From Larkinella sp. C7 (GTDB lineage: Bacteria; Bacteroidota; Bacteroidia; Cytophagales; Spirosomataceae), in the NCBI RefSeq assembly GCF_006149005.1, contig NZ_VBSL01000013.1, positions 62,001 through 126,000 on the forward strand: a stretch of DNA of 64,000 bases, in the 5' to 3' direction. Made by a program: the position numbers and the translations under genes. The notes under the pieces were generated by a model that ran no database searches, was not told the origin of the DNA, and saw nothing but the letters and a program-made list of their open reading frames with translations. Positions 45,786 through 54,656 of this stretch are shown here, piece after piece. How positions within the stretch are numbered: position 1 is the first letter of the stretch; each line of letters starts with the position of its first letter.

Positions 45786-46295
45786 TTATAAATACCCTTC
45801 AATCTGCTTACTTAGTTCTTCTACAGCGATTTCTCCGGGAACAATTAAATCCGCCTGTGTATAATAAATCCGGCGGTCATTATATTTCTGACGCAAATTT
45901 TCGAGTAAGGTAGGGTCCTGTCGGCTGAAAAGCGGACGGTCGTCCTGCGCGTGCCGTAACATGCGGTCGAGCAGGTGTTCCGGCGAAACATCCAGAAAAA
46001 TACTGAATCCATTCGCCTTGATAAACGCCATGTTCTCGTGAAAACAGGGCATTCCACCCCCCGTTGCCACGACCAGCCGGCTGTTGGGCTGAATGGTATG
46101 CAAAACCCGGCTTTCGACTTCCCGAAAATAGGATTCTCCGTCGCTGCGGAAAATGGCGTTGATACTCCGTCCTTTTTCTTCTCGAACAATCAGTTTATCC
46201 GTATCGACGAACCGGTAGGCTAAATGCCGGGCCAGCCGTTTTCCGAGGGTGCTTTTTCCCGACGACGGCATTCCGACCAAAAAGATATTCTTCAT
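45786..46295 (-). CDS. aroK: Shikimate kinase
   Basis: The 169-aa protein phosphorylates shikimate in aromatic amino acid synthesis. Walker A is GMPSSGKST, the shikimate-binding Asp is in FVDTDKLI, the EVES Glu/Arg region is RSDGESYFREVE, GGG is in VVATGGGMPC, and the LID arginine region is DDRPLF. ATG 46295 puts Walker A at residue 8, as in other shikimate kinases; the frame extends to 46316. It is the last gene of the DUF1599/BT_3928 run, 25 bases after the preceding stop. Confidence 0.95.
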   Translation of the reverse strand: MKNIFLVGMPSSGKSTLGKRLARHLAYRFVDTDKLIVREEKGRSINAIFRSDGESYFREVESRVLHTIQPNSRLVVATGGGMPCFHENMAFIKANGFSIFLDVSPEHLLDRMLRHAQDDRPLFSRQDPTLLENLRQKYNDRRIYYTQADLIVPGEIAVEELSKQIEGYL

Positions 46296-46320
46296 GTACC
46301 ACGCCCAGCCGGGCAATCAC

Positions 46321-47469
46321 TTAGTTTTTAGTCAACAGCGCAAGCGCTTCCTCGGGAGTTGGCGTATCGGAATGGTGCCACTTGCCTTTCACCACCCCAC
46401 CACTGATCAGCCACAAACCGGGGTTGGAGCGAACGATGGTTTTCAAAACCGTCGCATCGGCTTTATAGACCGGGACAGAAAGCTGGTATTCGTGCCGGAA
46501 ATCATTGATTTCCTTGTCGCTCACCGACGTCAGAATCATCGGCATCACGTTTTTGTCCTCAACGCCTTTCAACAGTTTCCGGATAGCGGGCATGTCGCCA
46601 ATGCTCAGATCGTCCAGTTCCCGGATAATCAGCATGAGCTTAGTGCCTTCAAACGTAGACTGCGTAAAGTCGCCTTCGTCGTTCCAGACCCGGTAATCGG
46701 TGATTTTAGGCTTGGCCGATTCGTTCAGCAAAACCATTTCCTTAAATTTGTAGGTCGTGTCGGTGGGGTATTTTTCCAGTTCCACTACTTTTCCGTCTTT
46801 CTCCATTTTATACGAAAACCGCAACGGTTCCGAGGGCTGCATCTGGGTCGGAATGCTTTTTCCGACGGCATAAGGCAGTAAATCGAGCGGGGGTAAATGT
46901 TGAATGGCGAAGACGCCAATCCCGATTGAAACCACGGTGGCCATTCCGACCAGAAAACCGGTGGGCGTGTTGCGGAAAACTTTCCGTTGCCAGATAATAA
47001 CCAGGATCAGCACCAGCAGGAAAATGTCTTTGCTGAACGAGGTCCACGGTTTTAGCTTGATGGCATCACCAAAACAGCCGCAATCGGTCACTTTGTTGAA
47101 ATAGGCCGAATAGAAGGTTAAAAAGGTAAAAAACACGATCAGGGCCAGCAGCACCCAGGAGGTGAACCTAATCCGGTACGAAAGCAGCAATGCTACCCCC
47201 AGCACCACTTCGGCCGCACAAAAAATGACCGATAGAATGAGCGTGAAAGGGATCAGACCGTGAAAAAAGCCCGCCAGCGACGGCACATCCAGCGCAAAAA
47301 CTTCGAAATATTCGGTGAATTTAATCTGGGTGCCAACCGGGTCGTTGATCTTGATCAAGCCCGAAAAAATAAAGATGGCTCCAACCATGAAACGGGCGGT
47401 TTGGGCCAGAATACGCTGCCAGAGTGCGGTTTTTCGGACGGGTGTGGCCCGGACTTTACTGGTGTTCAT
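46321..47469 (-). CDS. BT_3928-type DoxX/MauE-like membrane protein
   Basis: The 382-aa protein has a DoxX/MauE-like membrane part with four to five TMs (FMVGAIFIFSGLIKINDPVG; AAEVVLGVALLLSYRI; a DCGCFGDAIKLKPW motif with two Cys between TMs) and a C-terminal soluble domain with a thioredoxin-like character (LMLIIRELDDLSI, PVYKADATVLKTIVRSNPGLWLISGG), lacking a CxxC. Such proteins are usually placed near aroK and folP in Bacteroidota. The function is unproven; a redox-related role is suggested by MauE/DoxX. Its start overlaps the DUF1599 stop by 4 bases. Confidence 0.85.
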   Translation of the reverse strand: MNTSKVRATPVRKTALWQRILAQTARFMVGAIFIFSGLIKINDPVGTQIKFTEYFEVFALDVPSLAGFFHGLIPFTLILSVIFCAAEVVLGVALLLSYRIRFTSWVLLALIVFFTFLTFYSAYFNKVTDCGCFGDAIKLKPWTSFSKDIFLLVLILVIIWQRKVFRNTPTGFLVGMATVVSIGIGVFAIQHLPPLDLLPYAVGKSIPTQMQPSEPLRFSYKMEKDGKVVELEKYPTDTTYKFKEMVLLNESAKPKITDYRVWNDEGDFTQSTFEGTKLMLIIRELDDLSIGDMPAIRKLLKGVEDKNVMPMILTSVSDKEINDFRHEYQLSVPVYKADATVLKTIVRSNPGLWLISGGVVKGKWHHSDTPTPEEALALLTKN

Positions 47470-48023
47470 CGAGGTACAGAGGTTTCTACTACATCTAGTT
47501 TTATCAAACAGAACACGGCATAGTTGATTATGTCCATGTAGTTTGCGTCGACGCCTTCCGAAATCAGGGTTTGTCCTTGGTTGTCTTCAATTTGTTTCGT
47601 GCGAAGCAGTTTCATCAGGATAATATCGGTCATCGAGCTGACCCGCATTTCGCGCCAGGCTTCACCGTAATCATGGTTTTTGGCAAACAACAAGGCCATG
47701 ACATTACTCACCTGCCGGTCATACAAGGCCATGAGTTCGTCCACCGGGACCTCCATCTGGTCGCTGTCGGCCAGCTCCAGTTGAATCAGAGCCATGACGC
47801 AGTAGTTGATGATGCCCATAAATTCCGGGATCACCCCTTCCGCGACGCGCTGCGTCTGGAGTTCCTGTAAAGTCCGAATCCGTTGCGCTTTGATATAAAT
47901 CTGGTCCGTGATGGAGGGCAGTCGAAGAATGCGCCAGGCCGTACCGTAGTCTTTATTCTTTTTCTGGAAAACCTCTTTGCAGAGTTGAATGACTTGCCGA
48001 TATTGAGCTTCGGTTTGCAACAT
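47466..48023 (-). CDS. DUF1599 protein (nucleotide modification associated domain 1), duplicated
   Basis: The 185-aa protein consists of two related halves. KKNKDYGTAWRILRLPSITDQIYIKAQRI (about residues 20-48) and AKNHDYGEAWREMRVSSMTDIILMKLLR (about 110-138) each carry DYGxAWR and SxTD; the helices resemble all-alpha NTP pyrophosphohydrolases. The family name is DUF1599; biochemical activity is unknown to me. Its gene starts the minus-strand operon with BT_3928 and aroK, and is divergent from folP. The 4-base overlap with the next gene indicates translational coupling. Confidence 0.88.
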   Translation of the reverse strand: MLQTEAQYRQVIQLCKEVFQKKNKDYGTAWRILRLPSITDQIYIKAQRIRTLQELQTQRVAEGVIPEFMGIINYCVMALIQLELADSDQMEVPVDELMALYDRQVSNVMALLFAKNHDYGEAWREMRVSSMTDIILMKLLRTKQIEDNQGQTLISEGVDANYMDIINYAVFCLIKLDVVETSVPR

Positions 48024-48033
48024 ACGTTGGAAT

Positions 48034-48083
48034 CTTCAGTTATCAGTCTTCAGGAGCCACTCGTTTTCTACAGATGACTGAAG
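48034..48083. other. Imperfect inverted repeat between divergent genes
   Basis: 11 bases at 48034-48044 pair with 48073-48083 with one mismatch. The element lies in the 90-base divergent promoter region of DUF1599 and folP and may be an operator or simply chance. Confidence 0.3.
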
Positions 48084-48113
48084 AAAGGCAACCGATGACT
48101 ACCCACTAATTTC

Positions 48114-48959
48114 ATGCCGAAAGTTAAGAAAAAAACGCTCAATCTCCGGGGAAATGTTCTGGACCTGACCACACCCGTAGTAATGGGAATCCTGAACATC
48201 AACGCCGATTCGTTCTACGCCGGTAGCCGCATTCTTTCTGTCGATCAGGCGGTTGAGCGGGCAGAAGCCATGCGTTCCGAAGGCGCTTCCCTGCTTGATA
48301 TTGGCGGTTATTCGACCCGCCCGGGTGCGGCAGATATTAGCGAAGAGGAGGAAATAAACCGGGTTTTACCCATTATCGAAGCCCTGGTCCGTCACATTCC
48401 GGATGTGTGGATTTCGGTGGACACCTTTCGCTCCTCGGTCGCACGGCAGGCTGTTGAAGCGGGTGCGGTACTGATCAACGATGTTTCGGGGGGCACCCTG
48501 GATTTGCAGATGTTCGAAACCGGCGCCGGATTGGGCGTTCCGTACGTCCTAATGCACATGCGCGGAACTCCGCAGACGATGACCCGGCACACGGTTTACA
48601 ACGATCTGGTGCCGGATGTTCTGTTCGAGTTGCAGCAACAATTGGCGACGTTGCGGACCCTGGGGCAGAAAGACGTGCTGATCGATCCCGGTTTTGGATT
48701 CGCCAAAACACCACAGCAGAACTTCCAGCTTCTGAATCAGTTGGAAGCGTTTCAGACATTCGACGCGCCGGTGCTGGTCGGACTGTCGCGCAAATCGACC
48801 ATCTGGCGTACCCTGAACATTCAGCCCGAGGATGCGTTGAACGGAACAACGGTTTTGAATACGCTGGCCCTGACCAAAGGGGCCGACATTTTACGGGTCC
48901 ATGACGTGCGGGAAGCAATGGAAGCCATTACACTGGTTTCAAACTGTCAGCCAGCCTGA
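48114..48959 (+). CDS. folP: Dihydropteroate synthase
   Basis: The 281-aa enzyme condenses dihydropterin pyrophosphate with p-aminobenzoate in folate synthesis. It has MGILNINADSFYAGSR near the N-terminus, LLDIGGYSTRPGA, VLINDVSGG, HMRGTPQTM, and LIDPGFGFAKT. The common DSFSDGG form is here DSFYAGS. It is the first gene of a pair with cdaA (45 bases downstream) and divergent from the DUF1599 operon. This gene order is common in Bacteroidota. Confidence 0.96.
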   Translation: MPKVKKKTLNLRGNVLDLTTPVVMGILNINADSFYAGSRILSVDQAVERAEAMRSEGASLLDIGGYSTRPGAADISEEEEINRVLPIIEALVRHIPDVWISVDTFRSSVARQAVEAGAVLINDVSGGTLDLQMFETGAGLGVPYVLMHMRGTPQTMTRHTVYNDLVPDVLFELQQQLATLRTLGQKDVLIDPGFGFAKTPQQNFQLLNQLEAFQTFDAPVLVGLSRKSTIWRTLNIQPEDALNGTTVLNTLALTKGADILRVHDVREAMEAITLVSNCQPA

Positions 48960-49004
48960 TTAATACGACCGCTTGTACCCAACTATAAAAAGAGACGTGC
49001 TAGT

Positions 49005-49835
49005 ATGAAAATTGGTTTTCTCGATATCGAATGGTTTGATGTGCTGGACGTTCTGTTGCTGGCCTTCCTGCTCTATCAAATTTATTTTCTGGTTAAAGGC
49101 ACGATTGCAAGCCGGATTTTTCTGGGTTATCTGCTCGTCTACTTGCTCTACCTGGTGGCGAAAGCCATTGGGCTGGAGTTGCTGACCACCATTTTGGGGT
49201 ATTTCATCAGCGTTGGGGCACTGGCATTGATCATCATCTTTCAGCAGGAAATCCGGCGGTTTTTGCTCATCATCGGCAAATCGACCAACATTGCCAACAG
49301 CCGGTTTGTGATGCGGTGGTTTCGCCAGCCTTCGGTGACCGAACCCACCACGCCCCTGAAACCGATCATCGATGCCTGCAAATCCATGTCGTCGGAATTT
49401 ACCGGCGGGTTGATCGTCATTGCCAAAAATGACGATCTGGACAAATTCATTCAAACCGGCGACGGCCTGGATGCGTTGGTTTCGAAACGGCTGCTGCTTT
49501 CCATCGCCGGACAGTACAGCCCGCTGCGCGACGGAGCCGTTGTGATTTCCGAAGACCGGATTCGGGCCGCCCGCTGTATTTTGCCCATTTCTGAAAACGA
49601 CGAAATCCCGACAACCACAGGGTTTCGCCACCGGGCTGCCCTTGGCATCAGTGAAGTGACAGATGCCGCAGCCATCGCCATATCCGAAGAAACCGGTCGG
49701 ATATCCCTGGCCATCGACGGCGAATTGTACCCCAACATTGCCTCCGCCGAACTGGAAGAAAAGCTCCAGCAGTATTTGATCGACCTCAACCGCGTCAAAC
49801 GACGGGAGAACGGAAAAGACGCTTCGGTGGAATAA
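49005..49835 (+). CDS. cdaA: Diadenylate cyclase CdaA
   Basis: The 276-aa protein makes cyclic di-AMP from two ATP. Three N-terminal TMs (residues 10-80: LLLAFLLYQIYFLV, IFLGYLLVYLLYLVAKAIG, TILGYFISVGALALIIIFQ) precede the DAC domain with DGAVVISEDRI and FRHRAALGISEVTDA, the two active-site motifs. It is encoded with folP, as in many Bacteroidota. A CdaR partner is not in the window. c-di-AMP normally controls osmolytes, potassium and cell-wall homeostasis. Confidence 0.95.
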   Translation: MKIGFLDIEWFDVLDVLLLAFLLYQIYFLVKGTIASRIFLGYLLVYLLYLVAKAIGLELLTTILGYFISVGALALIIIFQQEIRRFLLIIGKSTNIANSRFVMRWFRQPSVTEPTTPLKPIIDACKSMSSEFTGGLIVIAKNDDLDKFIQTGDGLDALVSKRLLLSIAGQYSPLRDGAVVISEDRIRAARCILPISENDEIPTTTGFRHRAALGISEVTDAAAIAISEETGRISLAIDGELYPNIASAELEEKLQQYLIDLNRVKRRENGKDASVE

Positions 49836-50014
49836 TTAATTGTTACTGATGTTTCGATTTAATAAACTACCAATCAACCAAATACAGAATACGAATACAT
49901 AAAAAACCGCTAGCTAACTTTGGCTATTTAATTGGGTGTTTCCGCATACAATTATAAATATGGAAACGTAAACTGCATCGTAAATACGACGAATCAAATC
50001 ACCATCTGCAGCTT

Positions 50015-50308
50015 ATGTTAACCCGAATTGAATATAACCAGCTCCCACTACCCAAGAAAGCGGATTTTCTCTGGCGTCATGGTCACCACTTGATGAATCG
50101 TTTTTCTCCTCCTTTCACCGTCCGTTTGTATGCCGTCGGCGATTTTTTCGTTGAAGCCTATTTCAGTGAGAGTCCGTATTACGAAGGCAATCATGAACTC
50201 CAGCAGGTATTCTCGCTGCGCAGCCCAAACCGATGCCATTCGAGAAGCCAGCATCCTTTTGATCCCTATTTAGATCAGATCGACCTGCATCAGCTACTCC
50301 GGGGCTAA
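50015..50308 (+). CDS. Small conserved hypothetical protein
   Basis: The 97-aa protein (FLWRHGHHLMNRFSPPFTVRLYAVGDFFVEAYF) has no signal peptide and no motif I can name. Its composition is plausible for a folded small protein, with a few strands followed by a short acidic helix (PYLDQIDLHQLL). Such short Bacteroidota ORFs are often reported next to surface-polysaccharide genes. The stop region overlaps the convergent Wzi gene by 15 bases. Function unknown. Confidence 0.65.
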   Translation: MLTRIEYNQLPLPKKADFLWRHGHHLMNRFSPPFTVRLYAVGDFFVEAYFSESPYYEGNHELQQVFSLRSPNRCHSRSQHPFDPYLDQIDLHQLLRG

Positions 50309-51841
50309 TGGCTGGCGGTGTTTTAGAGAATGGGCCTGCCAGCTTTTCCGAAGACTGACGTAGAAACCAGTACGATTGGTATACAGTTTCCCCCAATCGC
50401 TGGACATCGAAACGGTGGCTTGTGCGCCATCCAGCCAGGTAACCGGAAAGCTGACAGAAATCAGGGATGAAAACTGTCGGACCCGTTCAGGAAATGGCAA
50501 AGAATATGTTCCATAATTATCACTCAGCGACGCTTTTAGCTGAAAAATATAATTCGATCGGTAGCTTCCTACCAGCCCTGCATGCATGACCCGCACGCGG
50601 TTGTTGTTGGAATAGATGAGCAAATGCTCCCTATAAGCGCGGGGCAAGGTCGGGTTGGCGTCCAGGGCGGAGGTGATGAAAGGCGTTCCGATGGTTCGGC
50701 CCCCATACGACCAGCCGTCGACGTACTGCCCGTGGTTAAAATAATTATCTGCGCCCCGTTTTTTATTTTCCGTACTGAAAACCGAGCCTCCCTGACTTTT
50801 CGTAAACAAAAACTCGACAACGGCTGTCTGGATTTGCCAGTTGTGGGTGACCGGTTTGAAATTCCGAAAGCGCAGGCCATTCAGGCCATCGGCAAGGTTG
50901 GTCAAATAGTAGAGCGAACCGTCTTCGTAGATGCTCTGGCGATAAAACAGCAGTGAAAACGATCTCCTGATGATCTCCAGTCCTACATCCACAGTACCCA
51001 GGTGATTCCCCACCCGGTTCCCCCGGTCGTTTTTACCGTATTCGGTGGTATCGACAGCATCGCCCTTGGCTGCCAGCGAAAGGCCGGTAATGGCATTCAG
51101 ATAATTGGAAAAACCGGTGGGGAATCGCCCGTTTTTGATCACGTCGTCGCCAGTAATAACCGTACTTCGGCCAGCCCATTGCACCTGATGATTCAGCCCG
51201 CCATAGAACCGGACCGGCCAGTTCGGTTTTCCAATTCGACCGTAAAGTGCCTTTTGATGGAGATACGAATGCGTCACCGGTCCCTTGTTGTCAAACCAGC
51301 CGTGGGCATACAACCCCCGGAATGCGATCAGACCTTTGGTAAAACCGATGGGTGTATAGTCTGCCAGCGAAAGCTGAATTTTAGGCATCGGCAGGGCATT
51401 CCCCGACCAACTGTAGGAGCCCGAACCGACGACCGTAGAATCCGCCAGTCCAATGGTTTCCCGACGCCGTCCGACCAGGAGTTCAAATACGCTCCATTTT
51501 CCTTTGACATACGCTTCGGGAACCAGCAAGACAGATTTTGCCGCGACCGTACCGACTCCTTCAAAACCGTACCCCCAGGCCGTCTTGCGGTTTTTACCGA
51601 TAAACTCGGCCTGGATGCCGGCGCGTGCTGTCAGGAACGGAGCCGTGTTTGGAACAATTCCGGATTGGTTGGTGCGAAACCAGAAGGGCGTTTGGCGTGA
51701 AGAACTACCGAATACGCCCAACTCGGCAAACAGCCGGATGGGCGGTTTTCTGATGACGGTTTCTACCCCCAAAGAATCCTGGCTAAAAACAGGGAATATC
51801 CTGAAAAAGAGACTAAACGTGATCAGAAAAAGTATCCTCAT
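50294..51841 (-). CDS. Capsule assembly Wzi-family outer-membrane protein
   Basis: The 515-aa protein has a signal peptide (LFFRIFPVFSQ), and the early region RLFAELGVFGSSSRQTPFWFRTNQSG matches the Bacteroidota Wzi family. Many Tyr/Trp-rich strands follow, consistent with an 18-strand barrel. In E. coli, Wzi anchors group 1 capsule to the outer surface. The neighbouring UDP-galactopyranose mutase gene (on the same strand, upstream) fits a surface-glycan context, but no glycosyltransferase is seen in the window. Confidence 0.9.
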   Translation of the reverse strand: MRILFLITFSLFFRIFPVFSQDSLGVETVIRKPPIRLFAELGVFGSSSRQTPFWFRTNQSGIVPNTAPFLTARAGIQAEFIGKNRKTAWGYGFEGVGTVAAKSVLLVPEAYVKGKWSVFELLVGRRRETIGLADSTVVGSGSYSWSGNALPMPKIQLSLADYTPIGFTKGLIAFRGLYAHGWFDNKGPVTHSYLHQKALYGRIGKPNWPVRFYGGLNHQVQWAGRSTVITGDDVIKNGRFPTGFSNYLNAITGLSLAAKGDAVDTTEYGKNDRGNRVGNHLGTVDVGLEIIRRSFSLLFYRQSIYEDGSLYYLTNLADGLNGLRFRNFKPVTHNWQIQTAVVEFLFTKSQGGSVFSTENKKRGADNYFNHGQYVDGWSYGGRTIGTPFITSALDANPTLPRAYREHLLIYSNNNRVRVMHAGLVGSYRSNYIFQLKASLSDNYGTYSLPFPERVRQFSSLISVSFPVTWLDGAQATVSMSSDWGKLYTNRTGFYVSLRKSWQAHSLKHRQPLAPE

Positions 51842-51932
51842 ACAGCATTGTAAAAAATAAACCCACTGGTTTACTTTAGACGCTGTTCCGATTCAGAAGT
51901 AATCGTTATCGGACGAACATTCTCAAATAAAT

Positions 51933-51997
51933 ATAAAAAAAACCATTTCCAGCCTTGCCGCGCCCACAAGGAAGCCTGCAAAACCGGAAATGGTTTC
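51933..51997 (-). terminator. Terminator of the glf gene
   Basis: On the minus strand, 51986-51996 pairs with 51940-51950 (11 bp) around a long loop that includes further pairing, followed by eight T. It lies directly beyond the glf stop. Confidence 0.75.
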
Positions 51998-52017
51998 CGA
52001 TTGGGGACGTATTTCTT

Positions 52018-53160
52018 TTATTCCGTTGGTGCTTTGCCGGCGGCAACTTCTGCCAGCGAATCGGCCCCTACCAGTTTCTTATACAAGGTCAACGCCTGCG
52101 CAACGACCTGATCCATGTTGTAATAGCGGTACGTTCCCAAACGCCCCACAAAATACACATTCTCCTGTTGATCAGCCAGTTGCTTATACTTCCGATAAAG
52201 TTCGGCATTTTCCGGCATCGGCACCGGGTAATACGGATCGCCCTCTGATTGGGGGTATTCGAAGGTGATGCTGGTCTTGGTCGGGTGTTCCTGCCCCGTC
52301 AAATGCTTGTACTCCGTGATGCGGGTATAGGCATTGTCGTTCGGGTAGTTGACCACAGCCACCGGCTGGTGCCACTCTTCGTTGAGGGTTTTGTGTTCAA
52401 ATTGAAGCGAGCGATACGGGAGTTTACCAAAACAGTGGTCGAAATATTCGTCGACCGGGCCGGTATAAATCAACTGATCGTATGACAAACTGTCTTTAAC
52501 GTCTTTAAAGTCCGTCGCCAGCATCAGCGTAATATTCGGATGATCGACCATTTTTTCGAACATCTTCGTAAAACCGTGCAGCGGCATCGACTGAAATTGA
52601 TCCGAAAAATACCGGTCGTCCTGATTGGTCCGGGTCGGAATCCGGGACGTTACGGATTTGTCGAGTTCGGAAGGGTAAACCCCCCATTGCTTTTTGGTGT
52701 AGTACTTGAAAAACTTCTCGTACAGATCGCGTCCTACCTGACTCACCACCACATCTTCCGACGTTTTGATATCCTCGACGGGTTCGCCGACGGTTTTGAA
52801 GTACTCACCGAGTTCTTCGGACGTAAAATTCTTGCCGTAGAGTTTATTGACGGTATCCAGGTTGATCGGAATGGGCAGCAACTGGCCCTCGACCGACGCC
52901 AGTACCCGGTGTTCATACGGACGCCATTCCGTGAAATTAGACAGATAACCAAACACTTCCGGCGAATTGGTGTGGAAAATATGCGGGCCGTAGAGGTGGA
53001 TTAAAATACCGTCTTCGTTGTAATAATCGTAGGCGTTTCCGCCGATGTGGGGGCGTTTGTCGAGAACCAGAACTTTCTTTCCGGATTGGCTGGCCAGGCG
53101 TTCGGCCAACACACTACCGGCATATCCGGCTCCAACAATTGCAAAATCGTAATGCTGCAT
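52018..53160 (-). CDS. glf: UDP-galactopyranose mutase
   Basis: The 380-aa flavoenzyme interconverts UDP-Galp and UDP-Galf, the donor for galactofuranose in glycans. It has FAD-binding FAIVGAGYAGSVLAERLA and RPHIGGNAYDYY, the mutase-type segment HIFHTNSPEVFGYLSNFTEW, the sugar-binding region KQWGVYPSELDKSVTSRIP, and C-terminal FVGRLGTYRYYNMDQVV. It is monocistronic, with its own terminator, and lies upstream of the Wzi gene by 176 bases. Confidence 0.96.
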   Translation of the reverse strand: MQHYDFAIVGAGYAGSVLAERLASQSGKKVLVLDKRPHIGGNAYDYYNEDGILIHLYGPHIFHTNSPEVFGYLSNFTEWRPYEHRVLASVEGQLLPIPINLDTVNKLYGKNFTSEELGEYFKTVGEPVEDIKTSEDVVVSQVGRDLYEKFFKYYTKKQWGVYPSELDKSVTSRIPTRTNQDDRYFSDQFQSMPLHGFTKMFEKMVDHPNITLMLATDFKDVKDSLSYDQLIYTGPVDEYFDHCFGKLPYRSLQFEHKTLNEEWHQPVAVVNYPNDNAYTRITEYKHLTGQEHPTKTSITFEYPQSEGDPYYPVPMPENAELYRKYKQLADQQENVYFVGRLGTYRYYNMDQVVAQALTLYKKLVGADSLAEVAAGKAPTE

Positions 53161-53242
53161 AAACAGACGAAAAGGGTGGTTTTTACGAGGTTAAAAGTAG
53201 TGATTTTTCTCCAATCGACCGTTGCAGGACCGTTTTCCTTAT

Positions 53243-53419
53243 TTAACGTACCAAATACTTGCGCCGAATCGTATTGATGAGAAACTTTTTCTGGGTAGTA
53301 AAGCTTTCCGGATGCTGTTGATCAAACTCCGATTTCCAGGTTGCATACCGCGCGGGTTCCTGCTGTTTGAATTGGTTTTCGTCAATCTTCTTGCTACTCA
53401 GGTATTCTTCAAAAGTCAT
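53243..53419 (-). CDS. Small conserved Bacteroidota protein
   Basis: The 58-aa product begins MTFEEYLSSKKIDENQF and ends KKFLINTIRRKYLV. This is a recognisable short Bacteroidota protein: acidic helix first, then Trp in YATWKSEFDQQHPESF, then a basic tail. It has no membrane segment. Function is unknown. ATG 53419 was chosen over 53488 since the first 23 residues of the long frame are not family-like. Confidence 0.75.
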   Translation of the reverse strand: MTFEEYLSSKKIDENQFKQQEPARYATWKSEFDQQHPESFTTQKKFLINTIRRKYLVR

Positions 53420-53551
53420 GGTGGAGCTGAAAGAGGTTAGAAATGAGATCTTAGACAAAACCGGGTAGACTGACAATTTGACGCACATCCGTGCTTACCC
53501 GGAATTGGTACAGGGTTTGAAAGTTGCATTTACAACTAAATTAATCCAGCC

Positions 53552-54574
53552 ATGCAATTACAACGCATATCCGATACCGGATCAGCCTCGATCCCCGGAG
53601 ACATCACCGAACAGGATGCTCCGCTGCTCGATGCCTACTCCAATACAGTGGTAAATGTAGCAAAAAAAGTAAGTCAGTCGGTGGTTCAGATCAAAGTAAG
53701 CGGTCGGGCCAAAGAAGGGTCGCAACCTGTTCGGGGACGTGGCCAAGCGGATGGTGGAACGGGTTCGGGTTTCCTCATTTCGTCGGATGGTTACGTCATT
53801 ACCAATAATCACGTAGTAGCCGGGGCGTCCAAAATTGAAGTGGCCCTGCCCGATGGCCGGGATTTTGAAGCCACCCTCATCGGCCGCGACCCGGCCACCG
53901 ACATTGCGGTTATCAAAATTTACGGCGAAGGTCTTAAAGCCATTCGCTTCGCCGATTCCAAACAGGTGCAGGTGGGGCAAATTGCCATTGCGGTCGGCAA
54001 TCCATACGGTTTTCAGTATTCGGTTACGGCGGGCGTTGTCAGCGCGCTGGGCCGGACGCTCCGGTCGGAATCCGGTCGGTTGATCGATGACGTGATTCAG
54101 ACCGACGCGGCCCTGAATCCGGGCAACTCGGGCGGTCCGCTGGTCAATTCTCAGGGCGACGTCATCGGCGTCAATACCGCCGTGATTCTGCCCGCGCAGG
54201 GCATCTGCTTTGCGGTTTCGTCCAATCTAACCGCCCTGGTGGCCGGGAAACTGATCATGCACGGGCGGGTTCGTCGCGGGTACCTCGGCATTTCCGGGCA
54301 ACTCATCAACCTCACCGAACGCATCAAACAATACAACCACCTGAATGCCAAAACCGGCGTGATTGTCGTAAACACCGAAGCCGACGGCGTTTCGTACAAC
54401 AGCGAATTGCAGCAGGGCGACATTATTGTTGAATTCAACCGGCAGGCCGTTACTTCCGTCGATGATCTGCATAAATTGCTCACCGAAGAAACGATCGGAC
54501 AGCGCATTTCAATGGCGGTTTTGCGGGAGAACCTCCGCCAGAGCGTTACGGTGATTCCGGGCGAAATCAAGTAA
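53552..54574 (+). CDS. HtrA-like serine protease with PDZ domain, no signal peptide
   Basis: The 340-aa protein has the trypsin-like HtrA protease core with His in ITNNHVVAG, Asp in PATDIAVIKI and Ser in NPGNSGGPL, followed by one PDZ domain (about residues 245-335, with GYLGISGQ and LQQGDIIVEFN). The N-terminus (MQLQRISDTGSAS) carries no hydrophobic signal or membrane anchor, unlike most HtrA/Deg proteases, so it may act in the cytoplasm. The catalytic triad is intact. Upstream is a small minus-strand gene; downstream is a convergent terminator. Confidence 0.9.
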   Translation: MQLQRISDTGSASIPGDITEQDAPLLDAYSNTVVNVAKKVSQSVVQIKVSGRAKEGSQPVRGRGQADGGTGSGFLISSDGYVITNNHVVAGASKIEVALPDGRDFEATLIGRDPATDIAVIKIYGEGLKAIRFADSKQVQVGQIAIAVGNPYGFQYSVTAGVVSALGRTLRSESGRLIDDVIQTDAALNPGNSGGPLVNSQGDVIGVNTAVILPAQGICFAVSSNLTALVAGKLIMHGRVRRGYLGISGQLINLTERIKQYNHLNAKTGVIVVNTEADGVSYNSELQQGDIIVEFNRQAVTSVDDLHKLLTEETIGQRISMAVLRENLRQSVTVIPGEIK

Positions 54575-54580
54575 TGTTTC

Positions 54581-54651
54581 CATCAAAAAAAACGGTCCGG
54601 AAGCCCGACCAGCGACAACGCTCAACAGGCTTCCGGACCGGTTTTTTGATG
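54581..54651. terminator. Bidirectional terminator
   Basis: Nearly perfect arms (54581-54605 and 54628-54651) of about 24 bases around a 22-base loop carry A- and T-runs at both ends. It separates the protease gene from the convergent VCBS gene. Confidence 0.88.
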
Positions 54652-54656
54652 ATGGG

